NCBI RefSeq assembly: GCF_025359345.1
Contig: NZ_JANYGQ010000033.1
Location: 124,001 to 188,000, forward strand
Direction of reading: 5' to 3'
Source of the DNA: Mucilaginibacter sp.
GTDB taxonomy: Bacteria > Bacteroidota > Bacteroidia > Sphingobacteriales > Sphingobacteriaceae
DNA: 64,000 nucleotides
The translations under genes were made by a program, and so were the position numbers. Positions 26,155-34,517 of this stretch are shown here, piece after piece; the stretch's first letter is position 1, and the number at the start of each line of letters is the position of its first letter. The notes beneath the pieces are model-generated. The model saw nothing but the letters and a program-made list of their open reading frames with translations. It was not told the DNA's origin and did not search any database.

Positions 26155-27330
26155 ATGTATAAATACAGGATAGCATGTTGTTTAGTTATATGTATTAACT
26201 TCTTTTTGTGTCTGCAAACAGGTTACAGCCAAACAGCCGCCTCCGAAGTTATCAATATGGTTTTCTCGTCCGATGCACATTACGGCATTAGCCGCAAAAC
26301 TTTCCGTGGCGATAGCAACGTTACTGGTACCGTTGTTAATGCAGCAATGATTAAGGAAGTTAACAGCCTGCCTAATGTTCAAATTCCGAAAGATGGCGGC
26401 GTTAATGGCGGAAATACTGTGGGCCCGATTGATTTTATGGTTCAAACCGGTGATATAGCAAACCGTATGGAGCCGCCGGTTCAATCTGCAGCGGTATCGT
26501 GGGCCCAATTTGAGAATGATTACATGAGAGGCTTAAAAGTTAAAGGCCATAATGGTTTGCCGGCAAAATTATTGCTCGCGCCGGGCAATCATGACATATC
26601 AAACGCCATAGGTTTTCCCCGGCAAATGCAGCCATTGACAGACCCAGCGTCAATGGTGGGTATCTACAACGTGATGATGAGGCCGGCTGTACCGCTAACC
26701 AGCCAGACTTTTGATTATGCCAGGGATAAAGTAAACTACTCGTTTAATTTGAAAGGCATACATGTAATGTTTATCACTCTTTGGCCCGACTCTGCCGAGC
26801 GCATTTGGATGACAAAGGACCTCGATACGGTAAATGCAAAAACTCCGGTAGTCGTCTTTACGCATGACCAGCCAACGAGCGAAGCCAAACACTTTACCAA
26901 CCCAAAATTGCCATACAAAATAGCTGCTGACAATACATTCGAAGACCTTGTTTCGGAGCACTATAAAGAAGGGTATAATGCTGCAAAGGATGATGGCGCT
27001 ACCGATATGGAGCAGCGTGGCTTTGCGGCGTTTTTAAAAATTCATCCAAACATAAAAGCCTATTTTCATGGTAACAGCAACTGGAATGAATACTACACCT
27101 ACACAGGGCCGGACAAAGACGTTAAATTACCTGTTTTTCGGGTAGACTCCCCGATGAAAGGCAAATTTTCAGCAAAGGATGAAAAGCAACTTTCTTTTCA
27201 ATTGATAACACTCGACCCCCAAGCGCAAAATGTTACCGTACGCGAGTGCTTGTGGAATACTATGCCAGCGGATCCCAATCAAAATATAGTTTTTGGACAA
27301 AGTATAACTGTATCGCTTAAGGTGAATTAA
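26155..27330 (+). CDS. Exported metallophosphoesterase with altered last motif
   Basis: 391 residues with a signal peptide (CLVICINFFLCLQTGYSQ). Calcineurin-like motifs in order: FSSDAHYG (DxH), QTGDIANR (GD), APGNHD (GNHD) and VFTHDQP (His). The final GHxH motif reads GNSN at FHGNSNWNE, so two usual metal ligands are Asn; the enzyme may use a changed metal site. It acts in the periplasm on an unknown phosphoester or phosphate-linked substrate. Last gene of the TonB operon, 14 bp behind the propeller gene. Confidence 0.85.
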   Translation: MYKYRIACCLVICINFFLCLQTGYSQTAASEVINMVFSSDAHYGISRKTFRGDSNVTGTVVNAAMIKEVNSLPNVQIPKDGGVNGGNTVGPIDFMVQTGDIANRMEPPVQSAAVSWAQFENDYMRGLKVKGHNGLPAKLLLAPGNHDISNAIGFPRQMQPLTDPASMVGIYNVMMRPAVPLTSQTFDYARDKVNYSFNLKGIHVMFITLWPDSAERIWMTKDLDTVNAKTPVVVFTHDQPTSEAKHFTNPKLPYKIAADNTFEDLVSEHYKEGYNAAKDDGATDMEQRGFAAFLKIHPNIKAYFHGNSNWNEYYTYTGPDKDVKLPVFRVDSPMKGKFSAKDEKQLSFQLITLDPQAQNVTVRECLWNTMPADPNQNIVFGQSITVSLKVN

Positions 27331-27540
27331 TGCAGAATAAATAAAACGCCTTAGCAATTTAATTACTAAATCTTCAAAAACAGAGTCACCTTTTTAGGTA
27401 TTTGCGGCACTAAAGAGTAAGATTTGTAATAATTACCACCGTATAAAGTTACAAACTTTACCACCTTGTATCATTCATTGATACCAAGCGCCTTTGCTTT
27501 TTACCAGGCTAAATCCATTTAAAAATAAATTTTACAAGCT

Positions 27541-27572
27541 ATTGCGCAGGTGATTGCTTGCGTATATATTTG
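27541..27572 (+). promoter_or_regulatory. Promoter of ArsR-SRPBCC-hydrolase operon
   Basis: -33 element ATTG (27541-27544), 20 bp, then -7 element TATATTTG (27565-27572), an exact TAnnTTTG. The start codon is at 27593, so the leader is only about 15 nt. Confidence 0.6.
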
Positions 27573-27588
27573 CAAGTAGTTACTTGCA
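27571..27588. promoter_or_regulatory. ArsR operator
   Basis: Perfect inverted repeat TGCAAGTA (27571-27578) / TACTTGCA (27581-27588) with a 2-bp centre. It overlaps the -7 box and the presumed transcription start, 5 bp before the ArsR start codon, which is where an autorepressor should bind. Confidence 0.75.
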
Positions 27589-27592
27589 TATT

Positions 27593-27925
27593 ATGAAAGC
27601 CAGAAGAGACGTATACCAGGCCATAGCCGACCCCACCCGCAGGGCAATCATCAGCATGATTGCCAATCAACCCCAAAACGTGAACGCTATTGCCGAGAAT
27701 TTCGATATCAGCCGACAGGCTATATCGCTGCAGCTTAAAATTTTAACCGACTGCGGCCTGGTGAAGATGAAACAGCGCGGCCGCGACAGGGTTTGTGAGG
27801 CGCAGCTGGATAAATTGAGCGAAGTATCGGTTTGGGTTGACCAGTACCGCCAGCATTGGGAAAGAAAACTAGACGCAATGGAAACATATATTGAAAAACT
27901 AAAAAAAGAACGCGATGGAAAATAA
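27593..27925 (+). CDS. ArsR-family repressor
   Basis: 110 residues: RRDVYQAIADPTRRAIISMI, then AENFDISRQAISLQLKILTDCG as the helix-turn-helix. The ATG at 27593 gives the usual length; the longer reading from 27554 would place the start upstream of the promoter. It overlaps the following SRPBCC gene by 11 bp and has a clear operator in front, so it probably represses the three-gene operon. The inducer is unknown. Confidence 0.9.
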   Translation: MKARRDVYQAIADPTRRAIISMIANQPQNVNAIAENFDISRQAISLQLKILTDCGLVKMKQRGRDRVCEAQLDKLSEVSVWVDQYRQHWERKLDAMETYIEKLKKERDGK

Positions 27926-28376
27926 AAGCAGCACACACGACAGGGAACTTTTAATATCGAGAACGTTAAACGCGCCCGTTGAACTGGTTTGGGAAGTATG
28001 GACCAAACCTGAACATATTGCCCAATGGTGGGGACCGGATGGGTTTACCAATACCATAAACACCATGAATGTGGAGCCCGAAGGCATATGGGAATTTATT
28101 ATGCACAGCCCCAACGGCGCAAATTTCAAAAACAGGAGCATATTTAAAGAGGTGGTGCCATTTAAAAAGATTGTGTATGAGCATGTGGTGCACCCATGGA
28201 TACGGGCTACTATAACTTTTGAAGAGCGCGGGGAGCAAACTCACCTAACATGGCACATGCTTTTCGAATCGGCAGAGGAGTTTATAAAAGTAATAAAGGC
28301 ACACAACGCAGCAGAGGGCCAAAAACAGAACGTTGTAAAGTTAGCTGCTTATTTGGAAGGATTGAAAAATAAATGA
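27915..28376 (+). CDS. SRPBCC/AHSA1-type protein
   Basis: 153 residues: LISRTLNAPVELVWEVWTKPEHIAQWWGPDGFT is the START-like beginning of the AHSA1 group, followed by GIWEFIMHSPNGANFKNRS and a long C-terminal helix with HNAAEGQKQNVVKLAAYL. It is coupled to ArsR (11-bp overlap) and to the hydrolase (4-bp overlap). The ligand is unknown; the same pair architecture occurs at 19717-20500. Confidence 0.9.
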   Translation: MENKSSTHDRELLISRTLNAPVELVWEVWTKPEHIAQWWGPDGFTNTINTMNVEPEGIWEFIMHSPNGANFKNRSIFKEVVPFKKIVYEHVVHPWIRATITFEERGEQTHLTWHMLFESAEEFIKVIKAHNAAEGQKQNVVKLAAYLEGLKNK

Positions 28377-29248
28377 AAGCGTTAATTATCAAATTGAAAA
28401 CTTTAGTGTCGGCTGTTTTTTTGCTATTTGCAACCACAGCCGGCGCTCAACAAACAAACCATATGGAAACTTTAAAAAAATCAGGACACGCACCGATAAA
28501 TGGTATCAGCATGTATTACGAAATACATGGTACAGGTAGCATACCATTGGTATTGATACATGGTGGCGGGTCAACGTTCGAAACGTCTTTTGGCAATATT
28601 TTGCCACTATTTGCTGCCGATAATGAAGTGATAGTGATGGACCTGCAGGCGCACGGCCGCACGACAGACAGGGATGCACCCGAAAGCTTTGCCCAGGATG
28701 CCGATGATGTAGCAGGGTTGCTTAAATATTTAAAAGTTGATCAGGCCAATATTTTAGGCTTCAGCAATGGCGGTAGCACAACTATGCAAATAGCCACACG
28801 CCATCCTGAGGTGGTTAATAAAATAGTTGTTATTGCAGGCGCTTACAAGCGGGATGGTTTTATGCCCGGCTTTTTTGACTTTATGCCAAAGGCTACCTTA
28901 GCCAACATGCCCCAGCAATTGCAGGATGCGTTTTTAAAGGTAACGCCCGACAAAAGCCGCCTGCAAACCATGTTTGAGAAAGACAAGGCCCGCATGGTAA
29001 CATTTAAAGATTGGAGTGATGATGATTTGCGCGGCATAAAAGCACCCGCTTTGTTTATGACAGCCGACCATGATGTGATAACCGTTGAACATACCCAGCA
29101 AATGTCGCGACTGGTGCAGAGCGGGCAATTGATCGTTTTACCGGGCGTACACGGCGGTTTCTTCGGCGCATTAGAATCAGGTGCAAAAAAGGGAGACAAG
29201 TTGACTGGTGTAACCGCGACGCTGGTTGAGGAGTTTTTGACCAAATAA
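28373..29248 (+). CDS. Exported alpha/beta hydrolase
   Basis: 291 residues. A hydrophobic N-terminus ending TTAGAQQ acts as signal peptide, so the enzyme is likely periplasmic. Nucleophile elbow GFSNGG, oxyanion region LIHGGGSTFE, acid in TADHDVIT and histidine in PGVHGG. The ATG lies inside the SRPBCC stop (ATGA), so expression is coupled. Substrate unknown. Confidence 0.88.
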   Translation: MKALIIKLKTLVSAVFLLFATTAGAQQTNHMETLKKSGHAPINGISMYYEIHGTGSIPLVLIHGGGSTFETSFGNILPLFAADNEVIVMDLQAHGRTTDRDAPESFAQDADDVAGLLKYLKVDQANILGFSNGGSTTMQIATRHPEVVNKIVVIAGAYKRDGFMPGFFDFMPKATLANMPQQLQDAFLKVTPDKSRLQTMFEKDKARMVTFKDWSDDDLRGIKAPALFMTADHDVITVEHTQQMSRLVQSGQLIVLPGVHGGFFGALESGAKKGDKLTGVTATLVEEFLTK

Positions 29249-29267
29249 CTGCAGGGTAAAATGCTAT

Positions 29268-29312
29268 CAGCCAGGTTTGCCGCATTGTGCAATAACTGGG
29301 CACACCTGGCTG
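29268..29312. terminator. Large hairpin between convergent genes
   Basis: Arms CAGCCAGGT (29268-29276) and ACCTGGCTG (29304-29312) are perfect 9-bp complements with an inner ATTG/CAAT stem. There is no strong T run directly after it, so its terminator role is likely but not certain. Confidence 0.5.
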
Positions 29313-29326
29313 CACAGTGTAATGTT

Positions 29327-32300
29327 TTAAGTCGCCTTACCGCCGTCGCTCCCAAAAAACGTTGACAGCTTTAATACCATTGGCACGCCAACTGTAATAA
29401 CCGTTAAATATTTAATCAGCGTTGTGTAGGCTTCCTTCTGCGAGGTGAAAAGAAAGGCCAGCAATGCAATAATTAATATAATAAGCGGCACTTTTAATTT
29501 GCTCCAGTTGCCGTTATCCTTTATCTGTTGCTGTATCTGGTTAGCTTCTGAACTGCCTATAGCGGTTAGAATAAAATTCCGGAACCCGTTATTAAATATT
29601 TTCAATATGCCATCTTCGCGTATTACCAGCCCTTTGCTGATCAGCAGTATAAGGTTATAGTCGTCGAAAGGGTTTACAAGCCCGTCTTCAGCAAGGTCAT
29701 ATAGCAGGAATTTTTCTTCTTTGGTTAATGATTGCCACATGTACATATAAAAGTAATGCGACGTGATGCCTAATTTTAGCGCTAATCCGTCCGGGCCAAT
29801 TGTTGTTTGGTCAACATCGGGTTGCTTTAGCCTGTTTTCTAATGGCGCCTTCATCCCTTTTAGGAAGTGGCCGTTCCGGGTTTCATAAAGCAGCGTTTTT
29901 TCCCAGTCGGGCGTGTTTATATTAACCGGAGGATTGCTGCTGTCCAGTTTTGCAACTGCAATTTTAAAGTGACCGAGCAAAACATGCCATCTCTCCAAAT
30001 CGTGCTCGGGTGAACGGTCTGACGCTGCAGCGCCCTGGCTGGCCTGCAGTTGATTGAGCGAGTCGAGAAAGTTAATAGGATGTACAGTTGAAATAATAAT
30101 AACCTTGCTTAAGTTTTTCTGCAACAGGTCTTCCAAAAAAGTAAGCTTTAGCCGATTGGATGCAGGGTTCTTGATATCGTACTCGAAATGGTTAACTATA
30201 ACAAGCTTATACTTGTCATTTTGAGCTTCGCTTTTCATATTATCCCAATCGGTTTTACTATTGGCATCCGAAGGCTCGTTTGGGATAAGAATCATATCGG
30301 CCACAAAGTAATTTATCTCTTTTGGCTTTCTTTTGTCGAAAATTATAGGGGTTTCATTTATCCCTTTTATCATTTTCTTTTTAACCAGGCTAATCACTTT
30401 GGTTAATTTTCCAGAGCCGGGAGCCCCAATCAAAAAAACAAGGGTGTTTAATTTGCCGTTACGGAGCAGCAGTTCGTCAATTTTTTCCCAATAACTATCC
30501 GATGGCAGGTTTAAGGCAAAAAGCCGCCGCAATACATTGTATAGCAGATACCAAAAACCGGCCATGGCAATTATAAACAATACCCAGTAAGCCACACCTT
30601 TGTACCAGTTACTATCGGCAGTAAAAAACGGCAGGGTATATTTAAGCGGCAACGATTGCACTTTGAAATAATGCTGGTCGGCAAGGCGATGGTAAGTTAT
30701 TCCTAAGTTACCAGCTGAATTTTCAGTATTAAATAAACTGCTATACAACCACGAGCCGTCCTTAGGTGTTCGGTCAAGCTCAGTAAGTCCGGTAATCAAT
30801 TTGTCGTTGTCTATGGTTAATAACCCGAATAAGGTGGCCGTACGGTGCTCGTCCTCGTGCAGGGCAATTTTTGGTTTGTCAGTAATAAAGGTATCTCTGT
30901 TAACCCAAACGCCATCCTGGTACAGGTTTGCTGCGTTTATACTATCAGGCGTTAGTGCATATTGCTGTTTAATGGCTTTGGTAAACAAGGTGTGGCGATA
31001 GCGGCCACTTAGCCTAACCTCGTAATTAAAGCTGGATATATAAAATAGCAGTACCGGCAGGCCGCTGGTAATAATAAGGCGGGTAAATGTCATTATCGAA
31101 AAACTTTTGCAAAAGTCGCGGGCGGATTGGCGGTAAACCCATTGCTTAAGCGCGGTGCGCTCATAAACCATCCAGAGCACACCAAGAACGCCAATCAAAA
31201 TTATCTCAAAAAATACAAGATGCCGGATATTGGTAAGTATTGCCGCTATAATATTAACTATAATAACAATTGCAGCTAATGCTACAATGGCATTGCGCTT
31301 GGCGGTATATTGGTCGCTGCCTGCGTTTTTATATGCACGGGCATATAGCAAATTCAGCACCAGGTATGACAGACTTGATGCTGCAAGCAACATAAACAAA
31401 CCTTCGAAGAAGGATAAGCGGGCAAACCCCAGGAATAAACATATCAGCAGGATTGTTACCAGGTTGCCGAACAAAGCTAGATTATATTCGTGGTTGAATT
31501 TTTTATTCGGCCCTATCCATGAGAGATCGAAATAGTGCTTTTTATACGATTGCTTTTTTATCGACACTATAAAAACAATCAATAATTCGGCAGCAAGTGC
31601 AACAAAAAATGCAAAAAGCATGGAAAAGCTAAAAACAAAATTATTTGTGGCCCGCACACTGGTGAAGGATTGATCTTCCATTATTACTACCTGGTAAGGA
31701 AGGGTTGAAAATGGGCTTACATAGGCAGTATACTTTTTACCCGAGTAATTGGTTAAAAAAAGCTTGTCGGTATGGGCGTCAATTGCGGCTTTAAGTGTTT
31801 CATGTTCCGAAAACTCGATAAAGAGATTCTCGTTTAATTGCTTTGTGGTATCTGAATGATAAAGCACTTTTCCCTGGCCATCAATAATGCTATATAAAAA
31901 GCCGGGCGTGAGAATAGGGTGGTATAGCGCTTTAATATTAAAAGATATTGCTGTGTAAGGAGCCGTGTTGTTTGCCGAGGGGACAGACAGTACAGTAGTA
32001 AAGGTATTGGTAGTACGCGAAGTTACAGGTTCCAGATAAAAAGGTTGCCGGCGGTCGCCATGCATATAAAACGGCTTTTGTGTTTTTAACCTTATAAAAT
32101 AATCGCGGGTAGAGTAATTACCCGGTGGCGGCGCTTCCGCGCCGGGCGTCCAGTTTTCAATTTCGATACCTTTTTGGTCGAGCTGGTATACCTGGTTTAC
32201 ACTAAGGCCGTTAGTGATAGTTTTTAGTTTTGTGGTATCCCAGGCTCTGATTATTTTATCCACGTTAGGCTGGCCCGGCCGTACCTGTTTTTCCGGGATT

Positions 32301-33355
32301 TTTCTTGGGGCGCAGGCCGCCGCAGCTTTTGTATGTACGAGGTAAGTGTTTTCTATTTCGGCGCTGAATCTGCCTTTAATGCTGTCAGCGAGGTTTTTAG
32401 CCATAATTTCTGAAGCTGGTGTACCATACCGGAATAATGTATTGTACGAAAGGAAGGCAAATACAAGGATTGACATTAGCAGCATAGGCACAGTGAGCGA
32501 AAACAGGCCGTCGGCAGCTGTCATCCGGTCGTTGCTGCCCATTTGATATAGTTTAATCCAGGGCAGTGCCAGTATTCCCGAAATAGCCAGCATCAATAAA
32601 AATAATACTGCCTGCTCGGGTAATTTGTTCCTTTCTTCGCCGTAGTGTTCTTTGGTAAGCAGGCCCACTATTGTAATTGGAGCCGCTGCCTTAAGATTTA
32701 GTTGCTGAGAAAAAAATTTATAGGTGGTACCGCTAAGCGAGATGTCTTTTACTTGTTCGGCATTAAAAGCGCTTTTGTCTTTTTTTAGTGAGTCGGATAC
32801 CAGTTGTGTAATGCCGCTTTGAAAACTCTGGTAAATCAAATCAGATTCGCGAAAAACAATGTATTCATCAAAAATTTTTTGCGGCAATAAAGGTTCTATG
32901 AACTGCTTAAATGTATAGGTGATTCCTATACAAGCATTTTTTTTAACGATGTGGATGGAAAGGGTTCGCTCATTAAAAATAATGGATGTATCACTGATTG
33001 TTCCGGGAGCCGGTTCGGGGTTGGTTTTTACCCGTACATAATTGGTATCGATGGTTAAGGTAAAGTTTTTGGTGGGATAATTTTTGATGTAGGCCAGCAA
33101 TTTGGCATTGTTATGAGCTTTTGAGAATGGCTGGTAATTGCTCAATAAATTATTGAGGGTGGCCAGCGAATTGTCGATTTTATCAGATATGTTTTGCGCT
33201 GCGTTTTGGAGGCACCTGAATTGCTTTTCTTCGAGCGCACGCTGATTGTTGGGTACGAAAACAAAAAAATACGCGGCGCCAAGCGTTATTATCACCAAAA
33301 GAGTTGCAAAAATTACCCCCCGGTTACGGCCGAATGAAAAAAGGTTCCTGATCAT
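29327..33355 (-). CDS. 1342-residue membrane protein: Cache-like sensor plus degenerate P-loop NTPase
   Basis: Not recognised as a known family. Order: membrane anchor 13-33; outside region to about 245; two spans near 248-312; a second outside region with PAS/Cache-like YSTRDYFIRLKTQKPFYM near 413 and DGQGKVLYHSD; a cluster of six or so spans from about 585 to 790; a third outside loop to 925; one span; then a cytoplasmic NTPase-like region with P-loop GAPGSGKLT near 972 and VIVNHFEYD as a poor Walker B; an ISTVHP sensor-like block; a winged-helix-like region (LAEDGLVNPFDDYNLILLISKG) near 1220; and two C-terminal spans. Walker A has Leu after Lys where Ser/Thr is usual, and the Walker B Asp is Asn, so ATP use is doubtful. 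This looks like an outside-sensing STAND- or KAP-like signalling protein. Monocistronic; its neighbour is on the other strand. Confidence 0.85.
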   Translation of the reverse strand: MIRNLFSFGRNRGVIFATLLVIITLGAAYFFVFVPNNQRALEEKQFRCLQNAAQNISDKIDNSLATLNNLLSNYQPFSKAHNNAKLLAYIKNYPTKNFTLTIDTNYVRVKTNPEPAPGTISDTSIIFNERTLSIHIVKKNACIGITYTFKQFIEPLLPQKIFDEYIVFRESDLIYQSFQSGITQLVSDSLKKDKSAFNAEQVKDISLSGTTYKFFSQQLNLKAAAPITIVGLLTKEHYGEERNKLPEQAVLFLLMLAISGILALPWIKLYQMGSNDRMTAADGLFSLTVPMLLMSILVFAFLSYNTLFRYGTPASEIMAKNLADSIKGRFSAEIENTYLVHTKAAAACAPRKIPEKQVRPGQPNVDKIIRAWDTTKLKTITNGLSVNQVYQLDQKGIEIENWTPGAEAPPPGNYSTRDYFIRLKTQKPFYMHGDRRQPFYLEPVTSRTTNTFTTVLSVPSANNTAPYTAISFNIKALYHPILTPGFLYSIIDGQGKVLYHSDTTKQLNENLFIEFSEHETLKAAIDAHTDKLFLTNYSGKKYTAYVSPFSTLPYQVVIMEDQSFTSVRATNNFVFSFSMLFAFFVALAAELLIVFIVSIKKQSYKKHYFDLSWIGPNKKFNHEYNLALFGNLVTILLICLFLGFARLSFFEGLFMLLAASSLSYLVLNLLYARAYKNAGSDQYTAKRNAIVALAAIVIIVNIIAAILTNIRHLVFFEIILIGVLGVLWMVYERTALKQWVYRQSARDFCKSFSIMTFTRLIITSGLPVLLFYISSFNYEVRLSGRYRHTLFTKAIKQQYALTPDSINAANLYQDGVWVNRDTFITDKPKIALHEDEHRTATLFGLLTIDNDKLITGLTELDRTPKDGSWLYSSLFNTENSAGNLGITYHRLADQHYFKVQSLPLKYTLPFFTADSNWYKGVAYWVLFIIAMAGFWYLLYNVLRRLFALNLPSDSYWEKIDELLLRNGKLNTLVFLIGAPGSGKLTKVISLVKKKMIKGINETPIIFDKRKPKEINYFVADMILIPNEPSDANSKTDWDNMKSEAQNDKYKLVIVNHFEYDIKNPASNRLKLTFLEDLLQKNLSKVIIISTVHPINFLDSLNQLQASQGAAASDRSPEHDLERWHVLLGHFKIAVAKLDSSNPPVNINTPDWEKTLLYETRNGHFLKGMKAPLENRLKQPDVDQTTIGPDGLALKLGITSHYFYMYMWQSLTKEEKFLLYDLAEDGLVNPFDDYNLILLISKGLVIREDGILKIFNNGFRNFILTAIGSSEANQIQQQIKDNGNWSKLKVPLIILIIALLAFLFTSQKEAYTTLIKYLTVITVGVPMVLKLSTFFGSDGGKAT

Positions 33356-33423
33356 GTGATTGTACTTCCATAAGATGTGCGGTGGAGGTTAGTTGGGTAA
33401 TTGCCCGGGGAAGGCTTATTATG

Positions 33424-33451
33424 TTATAAATATAAAAATATATATTTATAA
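33424..33451. repeat. AT-rich inverted repeat
   Basis: TTATAAATATA (33424-33434) and TATATTTATAA (33441-33451), perfect arms with 6-bp centre, about 70 bp before the start of the large membrane protein. Confidence 0.4.
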
Positions 33452-33639
33452 ATATTGCCTGTGTGCTTAAAAAAAATAATTTTTACGCACAAGTTTGCTG
33501 ATATTAAACTGAAGGTTTATTGTTAACGTAATGTGACCAATTGATTAACGTTTTGAATAAGCTTGCCGGAACGACGGGAAGTGTAAACCCAATTTGTTGA
33601 GTGTTTTTATTTAAATAATTGATTTATAGATATTTATAC

Positions 33640-33667
33640 ATGGTTTACACCGGAATATGTAAACCAT
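33640..33667. promoter_or_regulatory. Inverted repeat ATGGTTTACA / TGTAAACCAT
   Basis: Perfect 10-bp arms (33640-33649 and 33658-33667) with an 8-bp centre. A half site GTGTAAACC lies near 33581. It could be an operator; no T run suggests it is not a terminator. Confidence 0.4.
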
Positions 33668-33741
33668 ACAACGTGTACCCAACTTATGCTCTGAAACTAT
33701 CACCCAACTGATGATGAACATGCCGTCGGTAAGAAAGTGCT

Positions 33742-34245
33742 TTAATCCTCTTCTTTAAACTGCAATAATATAAGCACCATAACTAAAAAGGTGACAATCC
33801 GTTCGGCGCTGCCCAGCCCGTTCCAAATGCGGCTCTGCCACATGGCAAACCATTCGCCGCCAATTACTTCAAAACCAAGAAACCAGATTACTATGCCGGT
33901 AAGTATGCCGGCCACGCCCCAGTTTTTTGAAGCATGAAACACCATACCACTGTTTTTTAAGTTTTTAAATAACTGCCAGCCACCTTTAATGCAGCAAAAT
34001 GCCATAAAGGCTTCCATTGCTATGATGAAAATATAACCTGCATGATACAGAAATGTGCTATGGATACTTCGGTAATGAATGTTGCTATCAGGAAAAGTTG
34101 TATCCATCTTTAGTACATGCTCAACAAAATGGTAGTTTGTAAAATAATCGGTTGTATTGCCGATAACTACCAGTAAAGCCATTAAACCAATTGCCGCTAC
34201 CGAAATTGTTTTAGTAAGGCGAAGGAGGAATTGAGTTGAATACAT
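33742..34245 (-). CDS. DUF2165-type membrane protein
   Basis: 167 residues, four hydrophobic segments. The first segment with KTISVAAIGLMALLVVIGN, then DYFTNYHFVEHVLKMDTTFP and the late GGEWFAMWQSRIWNG match the small integral-membrane family DUF2165. Function unknown. Single gene; a REP-free 386-bp region separates it from the large sensor gene. Confidence 0.82.
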   Translation of the reverse strand: MYSTQFLLRLTKTISVAAIGLMALLVVIGNTTDYFTNYHFVEHVLKMDTTFPDSNIHYRSIHSTFLYHAGYIFIIAMEAFMAFCCIKGGWQLFKNLKNSGMVFHASKNWGVAGILTGIVIWFLGFEVIGGEWFAMWQSRIWNGLGSAERIVTFLVMVLILLQFKEED

Positions 34246-34517
34246 GGTTGCGATGGTTTAATAAACAAATATCTAACTATCCGGACGTAAAACCAACGAT
34301 GTGGCAACAAACGTTTGGCGATTAATAATTTATACGATATATGTCGGTTGGGATTCATAAGTCTTTAATCAATCAAATAGTGTTCGCCGCATATAATCTT
34401 TACCACAAAAAGCTTTATTTAGATGCATAAACATACAGTTGGTATACCAATAGCTGTTTTATGTATACGCCGGGAAATTTTAAAGTCCGATTGCTTTTAT
34501 TTGGCGGGAAATATTTG

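Larger units (their letters stand above)
33356..33741. other. Intergenic region upstream of the large membrane protein
   Basis: 386 bp without a gene. It contains an AT-rich inverted repeat (33424-33451) near the start of the large gene and a 10-bp inverted repeat (33640-33667) farther upstream; a third GTGTAAACC copy lies near 33581. No exact TAnnTTTG box was found. Confidence 0.6.

Noticed and set aside
28843-29355. 170-residue minus-strand frame
   Set aside because: Covers the hydrolase gene and its hairpin; Ser/Cys-rich translation typical of a shadow.
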